Assembly (NCBI RefSeq): GCF_000025525.1
Contig: NC_013887.1
Span: forward strand, 816,729-880,728
Reading direction: 5' to 3'
Length of the DNA stretch: 64,000 nucleotides
Source of the DNA: Methanocaldococcus sp. FS406-22
Lineage (GTDB): Archaea; AGJL01; Methanococci; Methanococcales; Methanocaldococcaceae
Within the stretch, counting starts at the first letter, position 1, and every line of letters starts with the position of its first letter. The position numbers and the translations under genes were made by a program. Below, piece after piece: positions 63,121 through 64,000 of this stretch. The notes under the pieces were generated by a model. It saw only the letters and a list, made by a program, of their open reading frames with translations, did not search any database and was not told the origin of the DNA.

Positions 63121-63316
63121 TTTTCTTTATCTCCTTCCATGCTTCCTCCCGTGCTTTTTCAAAATCTTTTAAATCCTCCTCTGTTAAATTTAACTCCTCT
63201 TTTGCCTTTTCGAATAACTCCCATTTTAATTGCTCTTCTTTAATAAGTTTTTGAATCTTTCTTTTAATAATCTCTACTGGAACATTTTCTGGAACATCTA
63301 TTGTTATAGTTAGCAT
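63107..63316 (-). CDS. VapB-like antitoxin
   Basis: 69 residues. N-terminal strand MLTITIDVPENVPVEIIKRKIQKLI suggests a ribbon or similar DNA-binding part; the rest is a charged helical tail (LTEEDLKDFEKAREEAWKEI) of the kind that wraps a PIN toxin. GGTGATATT precedes the ATG. It seems intact although its toxin partner downstream is decayed, so it may persist to block related toxins elsewhere, or be on the way to loss. Confidence 0.75.
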   Translation of the reverse strand: MLTITIDVPENVPVEIIKRKIQKLIKEEQLKWELFEKAKEELNLTEEDLKDFEKAREEAWKEIKKKYGL

Positions 63317-63344
63317 AATATCACCATTTTTATTAAATCAAATT

Positions 63345-63431
63345 CTAATCTTTTCTTCTCCTCTTTCCATACCATCTCCCTAACTTTTCAAACTCTTCTA
63401 AATCTTCTTCTGTTAGATTTAACTCTTCTAC
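63345..63431 (-). pseudogene. Fragment of a second VapB-like antitoxin
   Basis: 29 codons read VEELNLTEEDLEEFEKLG and stop at 63345-63347. They match the tail of the intact antitoxin next door (EELNLTEEDLKDFEKA). No start or N-terminal part remains, so this is the stub of a tandem copy. Confidence 0.6.
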
Positions 63432-63524
63432 ATTAAATTTTTAATAATATAGTGCCTTTTCAATATTTCCCACAATTATCAATTATTCTAACCTTAGTAT
63501 GTATATATAAAAATTATTTACTCT

Positions 63525-64000
63525 CTACCATCCAAGCAATGCAAATATAAATCCAATAACTCCAATTAGTGTTGCTACATAGGAGATAGGATATATCTGC
63601 TTAAATAAAAGCACTGGAGAGAATGCCCTAACAAATGTTGCAAATATAGGGAATATCAAAGCTACAGCAAAGTTTTCAACAATTGTTATAGGATTCTCTA
63701 TATCTGGAGCTATTCCTAAGTATAGGGTTGCAAATAAACTTCCCAAGGCTATTAATAAAAGCTCCTTACTTGCCAAATATAAAGCTCTGTATTTAGCCAT
63801 CAGCTCCATAGTTGCTCCTTCAATAACATCTGCCTTTGTGTGAGTTATTGAGAATGGATATTCTTTAATCATTATCACATAACCAATGAAATAACACACA
63901 GCTCCAAATATTCCAGCCAATGAGAATAAAAACGGCTCTCCAACAATATCTTTTAAAAATATGCTCTTCTTTTGGACAAATGGTAAAAATGTTGCTAAAT
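63525..64000 (-). CDS. NuoH-like membrane subunit of an energy-converting hydrogenase (partial)
   Basis: The gene enters from the right edge; in-frame codons run from 63998 to the stop at 63525, with KDIVGEPFLFSLAG before the internal ATG at 63920. GAVCYFIGYVIMIKEYPF, THTKADVIEGATMELMAKY and FPIFATFVRAFSPVLLF are typical of the NuoH/HyfC family, including EhaJ and EhbO of methanogens. The DVIEGATMELMAKYRA loop is the conserved cytoplasmic segment near the hydrogenase module. The rest of the eha/ehb operon should lie beyond the window. Confidence 0.8.
   Translation of the reverse strand, partial: LATFLPFVQKKSIFLKDIVGEPFLFSLAGIFGAVCYFIGYVIMIKEYPFSITHTKADVIEGATMELMAKYRALYLASKELLLIALGSLFATLYLGIAPDIENPITIVENFAVALIFPIFATFVRAFSPVLLFKQIYPISYVATLIGVIGFIFALLGW

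Overview
The window reads as chromosome of a hyperthermophilic, hydrogenotrophic methanogen of the genus Methanocaldococcus, very close to M. jannaschii. The DNA is AT-rich except for structured RNAs. Starts are led by GGTGA-type ribosome binding sites. The genes include methyl-viologen hydrogenase, HdrA, formylmethanofuran dehydrogenase, archaeal-type AdoMet synthetase, archaeal ThrRS, DnaG primase, L7Ae, eIF5A and form III RuBisCO. From memory, the order matches M. jannaschii MJ1187 to MJ1235 and then jumps to the MJ1411 to MJ1420 block, so this is probably a rearranged relative. I could not run an alignment.

Layout. 1-1023: the end of an ADP-ribosylglycohydrolase, a twice-frameshifted DUF4013 gene, and a GC-rich small RNA on the minus strand. 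1214-9010: the selenium cluster hdrA-vhuD-vhuG-vhuA-vhuU-vhuB-fwdB. It has five in-frame UGA (Sec) codons and four SECIS hairpins, all with the same GAA/A core. vhuD and vhuU are broken by UGA and are easily missed by ordinary ORF calling. 9075-18408: leuA, a permease, thrS, an IS605-like relic, a DHH phosphoesterase, a SPOUT-like protein and a C5 DNA methyltransferase whose 3' end is duplicated around a hairpin array. 18488-22507: eL24, eS28, L7Ae with a K-loop in its own leader, hisG, dnaG and two tRNA-Gly genes. 22574-36475: acetyltransferase, AdoMet synthetase, archaetidylserine synthase, a pentapeptide-like channel protein, small membrane proteins, a four-CBS protein, a P-type ATPase and eIF5A. 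36574-43253: pyruvate carboxylase and RuBisCO. 43393-56731: cofA (frameshifted), methanogenesis marker 3, trpS, a broken SIR2-like gene, LonB, an aldolase, glmS and a SepF-like protein. 56761-64000: kinase, carbamoyltransferase, KaiC-like ATPase, a CofE-like ligase, a decayed VapBC locus and the edge of an NuoH-type hydrogenase subunit.

The most striking observation lies just after fwdB. A strong TATA box (8871-8878) sits about 27 bp before position 8901. From 8901 the sequence is antisense to hdrA mRNA just after its Sec codon (10 bp plus 23 bp), then antisense to fwdB mRNA just after its Sec codon (18 bp), and then runs into a SECIS hairpin. It looks like a small RNA, or a 3' UTR, that could bring a SECIS to two UGA codons by base pairing. 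I know of no description of such a thing.

How the genes work together. Vhu hydrogenase and HdrA form the electron-bifurcating complex that reduces heterodisulfide and ferredoxin, and FwdB starts CO2 reduction with that ferredoxin. Grouping them with fwdB and shared Sec machinery makes one selenium-dependent energy module. PycAB, LeuA, HisG and GlmS supply biosynthesis. CofA, the aldolase and a CofE homologue touch coenzyme F420.
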